64,000 nucleotides of DNA. Source: Citrus sinensis (taxonomy: Eukaryota; Streptophyta; Magnoliopsida; Sapindales; Rutaceae). Position numbers and translations under genes: made by a program. This document shows, piece by piece, positions 48,192 through 64,000 of this stretch. The notes under the pieces were generated by a model. That model was not told where the DNA came from and ran no database searches. It worked only from the letters and a program-made list of their open reading frames with translations. Every line of letters begins with the position of its first letter. Within the stretch, counting starts at the first letter, position 1. The stretch lies in the NCBI RefSeq assembly GCF_022201045.2, contig NC_068558.1, positions 49,331,501 through 49,395,500 of the forward strand, read 5' to 3'.

Positions 48192-50608
48192 ATGGATGCT
48201 TACAAGAGATGGGTAAGAAGAAATAGAGACTATGTTCACTCCTTAGAGTCTCTTGCCAATGTAAGTTTTTTTTTTCTCTTTTTTTCTTTTTAATCTATTC
48301 ATTCATCAATTATGTGTAAGATTGTGCTGTTTCTTCATTAAGAACTTGTACTTTTTGCGCGGTTTAAAGCAAACTAAATATTGGTGAATTTCTAAATTGA
48401 ACTTTAGCTTTATTTCTTCAATTGTTATTGACAATAATGAATTTGCTGCTACTATTGCTGTTGCTTGCTTTGATGTTATCACTTAATCAATGTGTATGTT
48501 TCTACTTAGTAATTGTTGCTTTTATTGACTATTTCTATCGCTTTAATTGTTGTTTTGTTGATTGTGTAGTGGAATTATTAGTGACCTGGATTCGAGAGAA
48601 TTTGCTAAATGGGTCTTGCTTCACTGTTTTCATTATGCTTGGATGTACCAATGACTCACTTAAATTCTTTATTGGAATTATTGTACAGGGATTGACATGG
48701 CTTCTTCCAGAACGGTTTTCTGAGTCAGAGATAGGACCAGAAGCAGGTTTTGTGAAACTTTGGTAACATTTGTTTACTTCTAGCTGGGTAGAACATAGGG
48801 CTTTCTTTCTTCTTTTAGAGTTTTAGCTATCTCTCTCTCTCTCTCTCTCTCAACGGAAAGCATTAGATTGATTTCCTAGATTTCTTGCCAACCAAACAAC
48901 TATTAACACTTTTTCCCTTTTTTGGGTCATCGCTCTTTTACTCGTGTGAAAATTTGTTAATCTTTTGCAGTTACTACTTTCTTGGGTATAATCACTGCTA
49001 TCAACGAACATATAATCGAAACGACTCCAAGTCAAAAGGGTTCAGTTTCCTCAGAGCCTCATTCATTCCCTTATTCATTGTGTATTTCTGCTCTGAAGGA
49101 CTTGGAAACATTGGTTGAAGTTGTAGCACAACATTACTATGGTGATAAGAAAAAATGGAATTTCATTGCTATTACTGAAGCCACCAAGTAAGCAATATTG
49201 GTAATCTAGTGCTTGTGACTCTTTATCTTCTTTTATTAGGTAATAAACATTCATTGGCATCTGTTTATTGCCTTACAATTGGGTATTCATTGTAACTCAG
49301 GGTATTAGTCAGGTTAGCTCTGTTCCAGAACAGTGGATACAAGATGCTTCTGCATGGAGGGGAGACATTGAATATTGAAATGCCTTCAGATGATTCCAAT
49401 TCTCAGCTTAACATTAGAGGCTGTCCAAAGCCTGAAGGGAATCAGAGGCATGGTTACTTGCAAAATAATTATGGACACAACTCTTGGAATCTAGAAGGAA
49501 GGGCATTATCTGCTTTGAACAGATTTGGAGAAAATGCTAGGATGGTTTCTGAGCCAGTGTGGTTGCAGAGGATTCAGCATCAGCAAGCACTAATGGAGCT
49601 TCCTGGTAATCAGCTGCTTAAGATTTCATAATGGCATATGACAACTCATTACAATTCACGAGATAACTCCACGAAGACCTGGCATTGTTTATTCCACTAA
49701 TACTTGGCATTGTTTTGTTTTTAACAGCTCCGATGGTTGAGAGGCCAACCCTTTTGAAACTATTGTCTGCAAAGGGCGCTATTGGAGCTTTATTTCTTAT
49801 GGGAGAAGTGCTCTTTATCACAAGACCCCTTATTTATGTATTGTTTATCAGAAAATATGGAATTCGATCATGGATTCCCTGGTTTCTTTCCTTGGCTGTG
49901 GATTTTACGGGGTTAGGCTTTCTATCATTAGCTACTAGGTCAAGGCATGATGGAAAAGAACAAACGTTTCATCTATCCACATCCGAAAAGGATGAGGTTA
50001 GAGTTCCTCTGATAATTACTCAGATATGTTTTTCACACCTGGTTCATTAATTCTTGCTGTGAATCCCGGCACTTTAATATTTGGAAACTTTTATTTTTGC
50101 ATGCTAAAACATATTTAGTGTTTGATTCAGTTGAAAAGAAGGAAACTTCTGTGGGCACTTTACCTCATGAGAGACCCATTCTTTAGCAAGTACACCAGGT
50201 ATGTAGATATTTCAGAAATTACATAGTTTAGTTCTGTTTTCTTTAGATAGAAGAGATCGGACACTGCAGAAGTTCTTTTTGGACAAGCTCTAGATATACC
50301 CTCAAAACTGTTTGTGCAGCCATGAATCCTATTTTAGTCTGTTGACTTTCTAAGAAATAACACGACGCTATTTATTTCAGGCAAAGGCTTGAAAGCACTG
50401 GAAAACAGTTGGAACCCGTACCTATAATTGGGTTTTTAGCAGGTTGGTTTGACTTTTAGTTCTGACTCATTTCCAGCTTACGAGCTTTTATCTGGTAAAC
50501 AAATTAGTTTCCTAGTAACATTGATATAATCTCTTTGAATGTGCAGAAAAAATCATAGAGCTTTTAGTTGGTGCCCAGACGCGATACACTTACATGTCAG
50601 GATCATAA
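48192..50608 (+). CDS. PEX16: Peroxisome biogenesis protein 16
   Basis: Eight exons (48192-48260, 48689-48746, 48971-49187, 49301-49605, 49728-49996, 50131-50198, 50381-50442, 50547-50608) give about 369 residues, the usual plant PEX16 size. The protein is an ER/peroxisome membrane peroxin needed for peroxisome membrane formation; Arabidopsis SSE1 mutants have shrunken seed. Visible: start MDAYKRWVRRNRDYVHSLE, GLTWLLPERFS, the ALFQNSGYKMLLHGGET block, PTLLKLLSAKGAIGALFLMGE followed by hydrophobic RPLIYVLFIRKYG, and DPFFSKYTR near the C-terminus. It ends in TRYTYMSGS. A CT microsatellite lies in intron 2. The first exon is short (23 codons) but matches the family. Confidence 0.93.
48832..48851. 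repeat. (CT)n microsatellite in PEX16 intron 2
   Basis: A run of about ten CT dinucleotides. Confidence 0.85.
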
Positions 50609-52005
50609 AATGATGGTGATGAAAACTTACTCTTGATAGCTCTACTCTTTTTAGGCAAAGGTGGTCTTAAAGATTGTGGAATACTTATTTGAAATTTTGT
50701 TATTTCAATATTCTTTGCACCGGATACAGATATGATGTCAAAAGGCTGTATGTGTATCAGTCTTAAATACTGTGCATCTGATAAATAAGAAATACAAGAA
50801 AAATTTCATCAATATTCAGAAAATACTTGTTAAACAAATGTAAATCAGAATGAGATGATTTTACAGTTGTCTCGTTGAGGTCTTTAATACAGTTTATATT
50901 CTGCTTGTAATTTCCCCCTATTTAAGAAAACTAGTTCAAAGTTTTTTGACCGCCAGAATCAGATGCTTACGCTATCTTGTTCAATCAGAAAAACCGAGCT
51001 CGACTGGTATTGTTTTCCAATTGATGTTATCACATAATGAAAGTGAAAGCGACGATGTTTTTGAAACCTATATTCTATTTATGAGTATGTACTTGGGTTC
51101 TGTTTAGAATTGAGGTGTTGTACCTTTTAAGTTATAGTTGTTGTGGAAAAAAAATTATAATTATAAAATAAAAATTAATAATATGTAGTAAATATAAATT
51201 ATAAATAATAATTTTAATAAAATTATTAATGATATAATAAATTTTTTATTATTTAATTAAAAATCATATTAACATAATTTTTAAATTACAACAATTAATA
51301 TTTATTAAATATTTTAGTATTGTACCTTTTAAGATATAGTTGTCCAATTTTAATCTCAAATGCACCTTAAATATAAGTTTATAAAACATGTATTCTAAAT
51401 ATAAAAACTTAAATATTCGTTCAATTGCATTTGGTTGAATTAAATAATCCAACCAATGAATTATATTAGAGAGCATCTAATAAAATTATTTGGCAATAAT
51501 AATAATAATAATTTATGTACGAAAACGATATTTAAATGAAAAGTATGATAAGTTCAGAGAAAATTTCATTTGAAAATATTATCTTATTCCTTTTCATAAT
51601 TGTTTTATTTGTAAAAGTAAAATATGATTACATTTTTTTTAAGAAAGCCCATCCTCTTTTAATTTATTCGGCTAAGAATCAAAGAAAGCTCCTTCAAGTA
51701 ATAATACGGCAACTGATACATATCATACGATGATCTCGTCACCCCATCCCGCTGACAGTTGCCTTTTTTAATCTTTATTCTGTCTGAATAAAGTTACAAT
51801 TAAATCTTGATTTGCTATGATTATTTTTAAGCATTCCAAATTTTTAATAGTTACATTGAACTTGAATTTGGAATCATTAGGGTTGGTCTTGACTCTTGAG
51901 AATTTGGAATCATTTTGGTTGGTTTTGACTCCTCAAATTAAGCACTTTTGATTTCTTTGATACATTATTCCCAGAAGACAAAAGCTGCTACAGCCCTGAA
52001 GAAAT
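50609..52005. other. Convergent intergenic region
   Basis: This gap lies between the 3' ends of PEX16 and the SBT1.1-like gene. It is very AT-rich, especially 51150-51550, with a short AAT run near 51497. A near-duplicate phrase (GAATTTGGAATCATT..GGTTGGT.TTGACTC) occurs at about 51864 and 51901. No gene was recognised. Confidence 0.55.
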
Positions 52006-54306
52006 CTACTGCCAAGTTACGGCTATGGGGCTTTTAACTGCATATTTCCCGGAAACCCAAGTTAAAGAACCAAAGGATTCATTTGATGCTCCTCGCAGTG
52101 AAACAAAAGTCACCTTGTAACTCAATATCTCGCCAATCTTCTGAAAACTTAAAATGGGAGGCGTTATCGTGACCAAAACTCCATTGGGCTCCTCCACTTT
52201 CACTGCATAAGTACAATAACTGGTTCCCACATTAGTCACACTCCTCTCATATTCTAAACTCATATTTTTTACGTTGCCTTTGAAATTTACTGCAAAAGAA
52301 GGGTAGTTTAGTTTGCCAGGGTGAAACGCTGAAGGATTAGGGCAAGTAAAATTCCCCCCGGCAAATAATGCTAGCTGTAAGGAGGTATAATTTAGGCTGC
52401 ACAAATAGTCTAGATAATATTCCGTGGCTATATCGTAAATTAGCCCAGGATCAGATGCACTTTCTGGATCAACATGGCCTGAACCAAACGCGAAAGCCGT
52501 AGCCAATGGAGTGTCGCTAGAACCACCCACGTCGGCAATTGGAGAGTTTCTGTTGTTTAGAGTGTATGCCGTTGTCATTAGGGCTGATTTGATTGCAGCT
52601 GTTGACCAATCTTCATGGACTGATTTAAGAAGTGCTGCTAGGCCACTAACATGAGGGCAAGACATTGAAGTGCCTGAAATTATATTGAATAGAACTCTTC
52701 TATCGTCACTTTTGAGCATACTTGGGCTAGTCGTTGCTGGCCAAGCAGCCAAAATATTCACCCCGGGTGCAGTCACATCTGGTTTGATCACATCATGTCC
52801 AACTAAACTCGGCCCTCTTGATGAAAATGACGCTATCACAGGTGCAGGATTACCAAAAACTGTTCCTTTGAAAACAATGGAAGCCGTTGGCCTTTTTGTT
52901 GAGTTCACATATTTTTTGACGGCTTTACCTGCTGAGGCTCCTAGTGTAGCAGCTGGCAAAACATGGGCATCAGCAATAAGTTCTTCACCTTCTTTATCTG
53001 AGTTCAGCAGTAACATTCCTGCTCCTCCAGCTAATTTCACTTGCTCTCCCTTTCCGGTTCGGCTATTAATTCCTCGCTGGCAGATCACAATCTTCCCCTT
53101 TACTAACTTTCTATTGAGAGAGCCGTTGATACAATACTCAGCTCCTGAGACGCCTGCAGTTTTTCCAAAGACAAGGGGCAGCTGCTTTGATCCCTTGCCA
53201 GAATATAAAGATGACCCTTCGAAAGAATGTCCATTCCCTAGTTTTACAATTGCTGGAAAGCTTCGATCAGTGTAGCTTGCTGCCACAGTCATAATCCATG
53301 GTGCCGTATTATCAACAGTTGAAATAGATGGCCCTGAATTGCCTGCTGAACATGAAACAAAAACCCCACTTTGGGTTGCCCCAAATGAGGCTATTGCTAC
53401 AGTGTCTCTGTAATAAGGCCTGGAGCTGCCTCCTAGAGAGAGTGACAGCACATCAACTCCATCAGCGACAGCTTTATCAATTGCAGCAAGTATATCAGAG
53501 CTAGAACAACCTAATGACCAGCAAGCTTTATATGCTGCAATTCTTGATGTGTACCTCATTCCAGCTGCTTTGCCTCTCGCTAAGCCAAAAAGGTTCGCAT
53601 TTGCTACAATATTACCAGCTGCAGTTGATGCAGTGTGTGTACCATGGCCTTGCGCATCTCTTGGAGATCGATAATCCACTGTTTCATTGATTCTTCCAAC
53701 AACAGATTCATAGCCTTTGAAGAAGGCTCTTGCACCAATGAGCTTGTTGTTACAATTTGATTGAGAGAACTTTGTACCTTCCTCGCATCCGCCCTTCCAT
53801 CTAGAGGGTACTGGAGGCATGCCTGTATCTTGGAAAGCGATGTGTTCTGGCCATATCCCAGTGTCAATAACACCAACTATCACATCTTTTGCCAAGTTTG
53901 TAGCATCCCAGAGTCCGATGCCACTTTCTAGGCCAAGAAAATGTGGGGAATATGTTGTGTGGAGAGTTAGAAGTTCATCAGGAGTGGCAGAGAGAAAACC
54001 GTCAACTGTTTCTAGTGATTTGAGTTGTTTTGTTGAGAGCTTTGCAGAAAAACCAGAAATGGCATTTTCATAAGCATAAAGAATCTGAGGAGGTGTTGTT
54101 TCTTGTTCTTGATCCTCCTGCTGGGATGAGAATTTGTTGATTGAATCTATCACCGCTTCATAAAATTGTCTGACACTGCCTGGAGAATGATTTGCTGCTA
54201 TCTTGGACTTGTCCATGTGAATTACATATGTTGTCTGTTTTCCTATTGAAGCAATTGATGTGGTAGCCGTGAGGACTAGCAAAAGCAAAAATGTCCTAAA
54301 GACCAT
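52006..54306 (-). CDS. SBT1.1: Subtilisin-like serine protease, SBT1.1-like, intronless
   Basis: One uninterrupted frame encodes 766 residues from the chosen start. A longer frame opens at 54450, but only the inner ATG gives a clean signal peptide ([20 protein letters not shown]). Then follow the I9 propeptide ([11 protein letters not shown] onward) and the S8 domain with D148 (GVIDTG), H221 (GHGTHT), oxyanion N323 (AGNSGP) and S547 (SGTSMSCPH). A protease-associated region lies inside the catalytic domain at about 360-480 and a fibronectin III-like domain ends the protein. Several NxS/T sequons fit secretion to the cell wall. Arabidopsis SBT1.1 processes a phytosulfokine precursor; that role here is inference. 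Lack of introns is normal for the SBT1 group. All key residues are present. Confidence 0.92.
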   Translation of the reverse strand: MVFRTFLLLLVLTATTSIASIGKQTTYVIHMDKSKIAANHSPGSVRQFYEAVIDSINKFSSQQEDQEQETTPPQILYAYENAISGFSAKLSTKQLKSLETVDGFLSATPDELLTLHTTYSPHFLGLESGIGLWDATNLAKDVIVGVIDTGIWPEHIAFQDTGMPPVPSRWKGGCEEGTKFSQSNCNNKLIGARAFFKGYESVVGRINETVDYRSPRDAQGHGTHTASTAAGNIVANANLFGLARGKAAGMRYTSRIAAYKACWSLGCSSSDILAAIDKAVADGVDVLSLSLGGSSRPYYRDTVAIASFGATQSGVFVSCSAGNSGPSISTVDNTAPWIMTVAASYTDRSFPAIVKLGNGHSFEGSSLYSGKGSKQLPLVFGKTAGVSGAEYCINGSLNRKLVKGKIVICQRGINSRTGKGEQVKLAGGAGMLLLNSDKEGEELIADAHVLPAATLGASAGKAVKKYVNSTKRPTASIVFKGTVFGNPAPVIASFSSRGPSLVGHDVIKPDVTAPGVNILAAWPATTSPSMLKSDDRRVLFNIISGTSMSCPHVSGLAALLKSVHEDWSTAAIKSALMTTAYTLNNRNSPIADVGGSSDTPLATAFAFGSGHVDPESASDPGLIYDIATEYYLDYLCSLNYTSLQLALFAGGNFTCPNPSAFHPGKLNYPSFAVNFKGNVKNMSLEYERSVTNVGTSYCTYAVKVEEPNGVLVTITPPILSFQKIGEILSYKVTFVSLRGASNESFGSLTWVSGKYAVKSPIAVTWQ

Positions 54307-57092
54307 GATGGCTGCAGAAATAAAATCAATTGACATCAACAATTTATATTTGAAACAGATAAGTAAATGGAAGAACAAAATGCTTGATTTAGAACATGAA
54401 CTTGAAATTTTTTTACTATCAATGCACCTGTTAGATAATATTTGGTTCAAATTAATTGGGGAAAAAAATGAATGTGGAACTTATGCATAGAGTACTAGTT
54501 GATTCAACTAAAAACATCTCTTTAGGTCCTAATATCCAATGTGAGACACCAAAAATATACAGACATATTAGCGATACAACATGTGGAATGCTCAACTATG
54601 TGCACAGTGCATGAAAAATTCGGAAAACATGAGAGACATTTTTACCTCTCTCCTTGCCTCAAGAAAAGAAAATGAGAATTTGCAAGTTTAACACAATCAA
54701 TGAGCACTTGAAGAGGATATTATATAGGCCAAAGTACAGCGAATCACTAGTCTAGTAGTCATTACAATAAAAGTAATGTTGTCATGTTCCTTTTTTCTGT
54801 TAACGTGCACACCTTTCTTTGCCTTAAAGCGTAAGCAAAAGGCTGCCCCAGACCTCCGCTACTAATCGCTAGAGACACAAAATTTGTGATGTGAGAGAGC
54901 AAATGCCCATAAAGACTATAAATTTGAGTAAGGACCCCGATTTAGAAGATTTTGATAAATAATGCATAAGTGCTGTTAAATGAATATTGTCTTAGCTGTG
55001 TTATATCAAATATTGACATGCAAAAATCCAAGTTCAAAATTAATGATTTTCCTAACTAAGGAACTTCTCTATTGCTTCTCAATAAATGTAGACATTCTTT
55101 GTAGCTTTACTCTGCATTTGTGATCATCAGGATAAATACACACAATTTTGATCATCTTGTAAGAGTATGCTATTCTAATGAAGTCCAGCTATGTAAGCTA
55201 ACTCTTTTTACCTGGGGTGGGGAGTGGGCATGTGGCAGAGGAGGAATAATGATCCTTATCGACATCATTGAGTGCTTTTGTATGAAAATTTAATGAACTT
55301 TCTCTCTTTTTGTTTAGCTTTCTCTTGAAGGGAATTAGAGTATGTTGGCAAAATGATATTCAATTTCGTTCAGGGACCATTATAAGAGTGCGCAGATAAT
55401 AAAGCTCAGTTGATGAGAATAAAATTATCCATGGGATGAGATGATGAGTTCATTTTAAGGCATGTAGCTGGTTAAAGCCTGCAAGGAGCCAACAGAGTGA
55501 GTGAAGTAGAGCAACAGGCGCATGAGCAATATAAAGCATAAATGAATAAAACCATCATCTCTCTCTTTGCTCTTATTTTTATTTCTAGCGAGCATTTAGA
55601 GCTATTCTTCCCACAAAGTCAAATGTGGAGCGTGAAAGGCAGGGGACAACGCTTAGTGTGACTTCTGGGGCATGGCATGGAGCATGATTGCTGATAGGAA
55701 TTTATTTATTTATTTATTAAAAAAATGCACGCTATGTAAGAGATTATGTGATGGTCAGTAATATATATGAGAAGGGCTTAAATTGCCAGATTCTTGCCAC
55801 ACAGGGTAATTAGCGGAGATTGGCTGCTATAAAAAAAGGAAGTACTGATGGCTCTATCAATAACGCAGTGCTGTTTATTCTCAGTTGAAAACCTCTAGTG
55901 TTTTTTTTTTAATTACGTAAGATTATTACTCAGATTATAACTGTTACAACTCATTTTACAAATCTTACATAGCACAACTCAAATTTTTCGAAAGGAAAAA
56001 AAGTTTCTTCACTCAAATTGAGGAAAGAAATTAAACCTCCACAATATATTGTGGGGGCTCGAACTCATGATCTCATAATTGCGATGATTAAATGGTTAAA
56101 TTCTAACCACTAGAATATGGCTTTTTTCTATTTTGTTGACGCCCCAAGTTTTCATAATTTATCATGAGTTAAGGACATGAACAAAAACTTCGAGGAGTGA
56201 GGGGGGGAGTGATGTATGGTGCACCGGACAACACTGCATTGAGTCTTTCGATATGGATTCTAATGTGGTTTCAAGTCGAACATCGTGCATCACATATTTT
56301 GACCGGTTGAAAGTGAGGATCATGATTAGAGAGATAAGAAGCGTGGACCCGTCACAACAAATGTCAAAGAAATGCAACAGAGTTTGTAATCCAGATGGCA
56401 TGCAGGCAATTGCAGCACAAAAGAGCCTTCAATTTGCTTAGGATGTGGAGATTTCTGTTTCCCAGTTTTATCTTGGTGGGTATCGATTATAGTTGCACTG
56501 AAACTCTCAAAACAGACGTCAGACGGCTTTTATAATCAGTGGACTCCTTGTGGATGAAACTTGATTAGGCAACTACAACTTTCATGAAAGTGCTGGTATA
56601 ATAATCATGTTCATACAAAAAGAAAATAAAGATTCACCATCTTGCTAAGAGTTTACTTTTGATTTTCAAAATTACACTCACTCTCTTGTGCTTTTTATTG
56701 TGTTGAACCTTGTTTTATCTTGTTGCAGTGGAGATTTTTCTTATTGATTTATCCTATCGACGCTGACTCCTTTGATGAGCAAGCCTAGATATTTTCTCAT
56801 TATATTGACCCATCATTTTGCCAGACGTATGAAACTTTAGTGCCTTTACAGGACAAAACTAATTAGACTATTTTTTTTTTTACTTCATTTGAAAGGAACT
56901 AATTAGACTATTTCACCTTCAATCTTTTTCTCATTGGGGAACTTTATTCATTTGTTTGTTATTGATAATGGGTGACTGTGGCGACGTTGCACAGGCACAA
57001 ATAAATTCAGAAAGTGGTACAGTTTGGCGATAGCATCTTTCTGTTGAATTAAATTTTCATATCTTTTAAACTCTTTGATATGAATGAATTAA
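54307..57092. other. Intergenic region between two subtilase genes
   Basis: Both flanking genes point left, so this holds the promoter of the SBT1.1-like gene and the 3' UTR of the SBT4.14-like gene. A SINE-like insertion lies at 55901-56121. No fragment of a third subtilase was recognised, so the pair does not show an obvious degraded intermediate. Confidence 0.55.
55901..56121 (-). mobile_element. tRNA-derived SINE-like element
   Basis: Read on the minus strand it starts GCCATATTCTAGTGGTTAGAA, with an A-box-like part, has the B-box-like GAGTTCGAGCCCC (plus 56054-56066), continues with an unrelated body and ends in ten A (plus 55901-55910). This order of tRNA-like head, body and poly-A tail is that of a plant SINE. 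No target duplication could be fixed. Confidence 0.6.
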
Positions 57093-60795
<3,703 letters not shown>

Positions 60796-62524
60796 GTTAG
60801 CTTAACTTGGGAACTCTGTTTGGGTATATTTATCACATACTCTATCTATATGGTGCGGTAATAAATAGGTGTTTTGAATTTGATAACAACAACAAATTAG
60901 AGCGACTATTGGATGAGAACAAAGGACAGACGTAAGTTGTACTTCTTCGGGGGTTAGATCATATCATATATGTATATTATTGCTAGCAAGCTGAGGTCTA
61001 ATTTTGATCAGGTGGGAAACCTTAAAAGAAAGATAAAAAATTTCTTTCTTCACTTGTGCTCTCGTCTACGTGATAAAAAAAAAAATAGAGGAAAGTTGTT
61101 GAGAACTGTCGTAGAAAGGGTACCTCGATTTAATATTTTTACATGTTATTGGGATTGCCCCCATAATATTGTTGGCTATCTTAGCCATAAACGAATATGC
61201 AAATTCTGTGGTTTAATTAATTTGGAAAAAAAAAATTCCATTTATTGGTTTTTTACAAGATAGTATTTGTAAGAATCCCAAAAGATTTTTATAAGATTTA
61301 GAGGTCGGGAGGAGTTGCTTGAAGACAAAGGGTGAATTACATCAAGATCCCGTTTACCTTTCATTACAATTCAAGCAAGTCAATCTTTCACTGTCGGAAA
61401 CAGGTTTCTATTTCTAATTAAAGAGAGTTATTTAACTCAACTGACTTTGCTTATCTAGTAAAATAAGGTAAAAAAGCTAAAACCTGAACTAAAAAAAAAG
61501 AAAAAAAAAGCTATATTTTCACAAATGCATAATTTGTAATTATTATTATTTTCATATTCTTCATTCTTTCCCTTACAGCTTGATGAATAATTGTCCATAT
61601 TTCAACTACATTATTACGGCTTGCAATTAGAATTTTATAAGGAACAGGGTCGAGTATAATAAAACCCTAAGGCAAGATTTGACAAAAAATTTAAGTTTTT
61701 GGGTCTCTTATAAGGGCCTATGTTGTATAATTCATCTGTTTTAGAAAATGTTATGATTTGGGAAAGTAAACCGTACAACAAAAATTGATTTTAATATAAA
61801 ATAAAAAATCAACTCTATTAAATCTGAAGATTTAAAAGCGTGTTTAAATGAAAAAAAAAATAAAGATGTCTAAACTACGGCAAAAATTATATATATAATG
61901 TTTTTGTTTATTTTTCATAAGTACGTTGCTTAAGTTATATAATAATATAATTTACATCAACACAAATCTGCATTTAAGTTATATATGTATTGGAATCATT
62001 GTTGAGGAGGAGGTGATATAAGTTATATTATTGCGCAACTAAATAACAGCTATCTCATAATAGTTCTTTTATTTTGCAATCAATGGAAATAATTTGTTTC
62101 CTTTTTTTTTTTTTGGTTGGCTTTGCTGAAAACACATCGATTTGGAATAAATCTTTTAACTCCAAAAACTCCCGTTTTTGCTTTCAGAAGACTCCCCGTG
62201 TTGGCTTTTCCTCTCATCATCATCATATCAATTGAAGAAATCTCAGGAGAAGCGTTGATTATTATGAATAATAATAATACTATGTAAATGAATCTTTAAA
62301 AAAATTGAGTAAAAATTCAGTAATGAGTGGTCCGAATCCGATACAATACAACACTTAATAATGGGTCATGGGCGCACGCTGGGTTGTGAAACAAAAGGGC
62401 AAAAATGAGATTCCGTATATGTAAAGAGCTAAATACTGAAATGCCACCCCCATCACAACTAATTTACAAAACCCCCATCTTTTCTCCAACTCTTTCTCCT
62501 TCAGAAGCTTAAACCCCGAACTCA
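60796..62524. other. Divergent intergenic region
   Basis: This gap holds the promoters of the SBT4.14-like gene (left) and the splicing-factor gene (right). It is AT-rich with poly-A and poly-T tracts (61077-61085, 62103-62115) and an AAT run near 62264. A 97-codon frame at 60970-61263 matches nothing I know. No gene was recognised. Confidence 0.5.
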
Positions 62525-64000
62525 ATGATCTTCAACCGCTTCTCCCGCCAAAAACCATCTCTACGGTCACAGCCATTCACGCTCCTGACGTGCTGCCTCT
62601 CCGCCACCGCTGCCAATACCACCAACAATTCGTCAAAACTCTACGACCACTACTCCTTCAAACCCCCGCCGTCCCTCTCCCCAAAACCCGAAAACCCTAA
62701 CCCTACCCTCAATCCTAACAAAAATTTCAAGAAAAAGTCGAAACCCCAGTACCGTCCACCGTCATCTCTTGATGCGCCGAAGAAGAAATACACCGATTTG
62801 CCGTTCGATTTTCGATATAGTTACACGGAGACCAACCAGAATGTAAGGCCCATTGGGCTTCGGGAACCCAAGTACTCTCCGTTCGGGCCGGGCCGGCTGG
62901 AACGCGAGTGGACCGGAGTTTGTGCTCCGGCTGCGGACCCGAAGGTGAAGTCGGCGGAGGAGGGAGCGGAGGATCCGAATTTGGAAGAGAAGAGGATACT
63001 TGTGAGGGAAAGGATTCAGGGAGAGCCTTTAACTAATGCTGAGAGGAAGGCTTTGGTGGAGAAGTGCCACCGAAATCGGACCAAGAGGCAAATCAATTTG
63101 GGTATTCATTTTCTTCTCTCTCTCTCTCTCAGCTGAGTTTGAAGGCTAATTTTATTCATTGGGTATTTGATGATTCGTTTACTGGATTAAAATGTTAATG
63201 TCTTGAACTCTAAGTGGATGATAAAGGTTAAAATTAACAATTTGTTATTGGTTTTTCTGAAATGGATGTAGGAAAGTAAGATCCAATTTCCTTGCTTTTT
63301 GATGTGGAGGCTTATGATAAGTATTAATAGAAGTGCTTTGAAACAACTTTGATGCTGTAGAAAGTACTTAATAGTTCTCTCAGATAAGTTTCTTATTTGG
63401 CTGTTGCTTATGAACTGCATATGCTTCATCTTTATAAGAGCTAGTGGGACTTTTTGCAGTTATTTATCCTTGCCAAGTGGTCAAAATTGTATCTTTTTGC
63501 CCAGACTTTAAGAATTGGTTAGACTTCTCATTTTAGAGTTGGTTATAATGGACAGAACATGCAGATTCTCTCTTTTTCAGTTATTATATCCACGGTCTTA
63601 GTTGTGCTTTGTTGTTGTGTAGGGAGAGATGGTTTAACGCATAACATGCTGAATGATATTCATAATCATTGGAAACATGCTGAGGCAGTGAGGATTAAAT
63701 GCCTAGGAGTCCCCACCGTTGACATGAAAAATGTGTGCTTCCAGCTTGAGGTACCTGGTTTCTTTCTAATGTTGAAACATCCCTTCTTCAGTTCTAGGCA
63801 TTTTAAATGGAAAGAGAATGTGTGTGTGTGTGTGTGTGTCTGCACCATGTTTTGCTTTATCCATTGCCAGTATATTTGTTCGATATGCTATTTTGACTGG
63901 AAAAATGTTTCATACAATTTCTACATTGTTGCAGGATAAAACATTTGGAAAAATAATTTTTAGACACGGAGGTACACTTGTGCTTTACAGGGGCAGGAAC
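62525..64000 (+). CDS. mCSF1: Mitochondrial CRM-domain intron splicing factor (CAF/mCSF1 type), 5' part
   Basis: Three exons are visible: 62525-63101, 63623-63750 and 63935 to the right edge; the gene runs on. The N-terminus [18 protein letters not shown] is basic and Ser-rich, fitting an organellar presequence. A Pro-rich linker leads to [15 protein letters not shown] and [19 protein letters not shown], the CRS2-associated factor signature. The first CRM domain starts near residue 165 ([13 protein letters not shown]), includes [22 protein letters not shown] in two parts and ends in view at [14 protein letters not shown] proteins bind group II introns and promote their splicing. The match is to the mitochondrial branch (Arabidopsis At4g31010, from recall); a chloroplast CAF is less likely. 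Confidence 0.88.
63818..63838. repeat. (GT)n microsatellite in an intron
   Basis: About ten GT dinucleotides in the second intron of the splicing-factor gene. Confidence 0.9.

Noticed and set aside
52670-53275. A 201-codon open frame on the plus strand
   Set aside because: It is antisense to the well-supported subtilase frame and has no family features.

Overview
This is a plant nuclear genome window, AT-rich and densely spliced, with introns bounded by GT-AG sites and plant-specific gene families. Gene content and repeat style fit a woody eudicot; Citrus or another member of the Sapindales is my best guess, but I cannot prove this from the sequence alone. Exons were assigned by hand from splice signals, reading-frame continuity and recalled protein families. 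Every multi-exon model below keeps frame through all its joins.

Layout. 1-2531 (-): 5' part of a GEN1-like Holliday-junction/flap nuclease running off the left edge. 5856-7724 (+): TRM-like protein with a DUF4378-type C-terminus. 10026-12048 (+): UTR2-type nucleotide-sugar transporter. 12945-13748 (+): broken STE20/STRAD-like kinase. 14203-20812 (-): 16-exon SET-domain methyltransferase of the Rubisco-LSMT/SETD class. 24189-27842 (+): EXS-domain membrane protein. 28658-29035 (+): small LysM protein. 34362-40044 (+): SPX-MFS vacuolar phosphate transporter. 40833-43895 (+): GET3/ASNA1 ATPase. 44337-44417 (+): tRNA-Leu(AAG). 46577-47426 (-): URM1. 48192-50608 (+): PEX16. 52006-54306 (-): intronless SBT1.1-like subtilase. 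57093-60795 (-): 11-exon SBT4.14/XSP1-like subtilase. 62525-64000 (+): 5' part of a mitochondrial CRM-domain intron-splicing factor of the CAF type.

There is no operon logic here. Possible functional themes are phosphate (SPX-MFS transporter and an EXS protein), organelle biogenesis (GET3, PEX16, mCSF1) and secreted proteolysis (two subtilases of different subfamilies). As I remember the Arabidopsis map, several neighbours match local gene order there: GEN1/SBT1.1/GET3 near At1g01880-At1g01910, URM1/PEX16 near At2g45690-45695, and SPX-MFS/UTR2 near At4g22990-23010. This suggests ancient conserved synteny.

Intergenic DNA holds microsatellites, an 870-bp foldback element, a non-autonomous element with 8-bp target duplication sitting in a 68-bp tandem array, two tRNA-derived SINE-like insertions, a decayed RNase H-like domain and a perfect 24-bp intronic hairpin. 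I found no new multi-gene system. The most interesting leads are the intronic hairpin, the nested element, a PHR1-type site before the phosphate transporter, and the head-to-head URM1/PEX16 pair.
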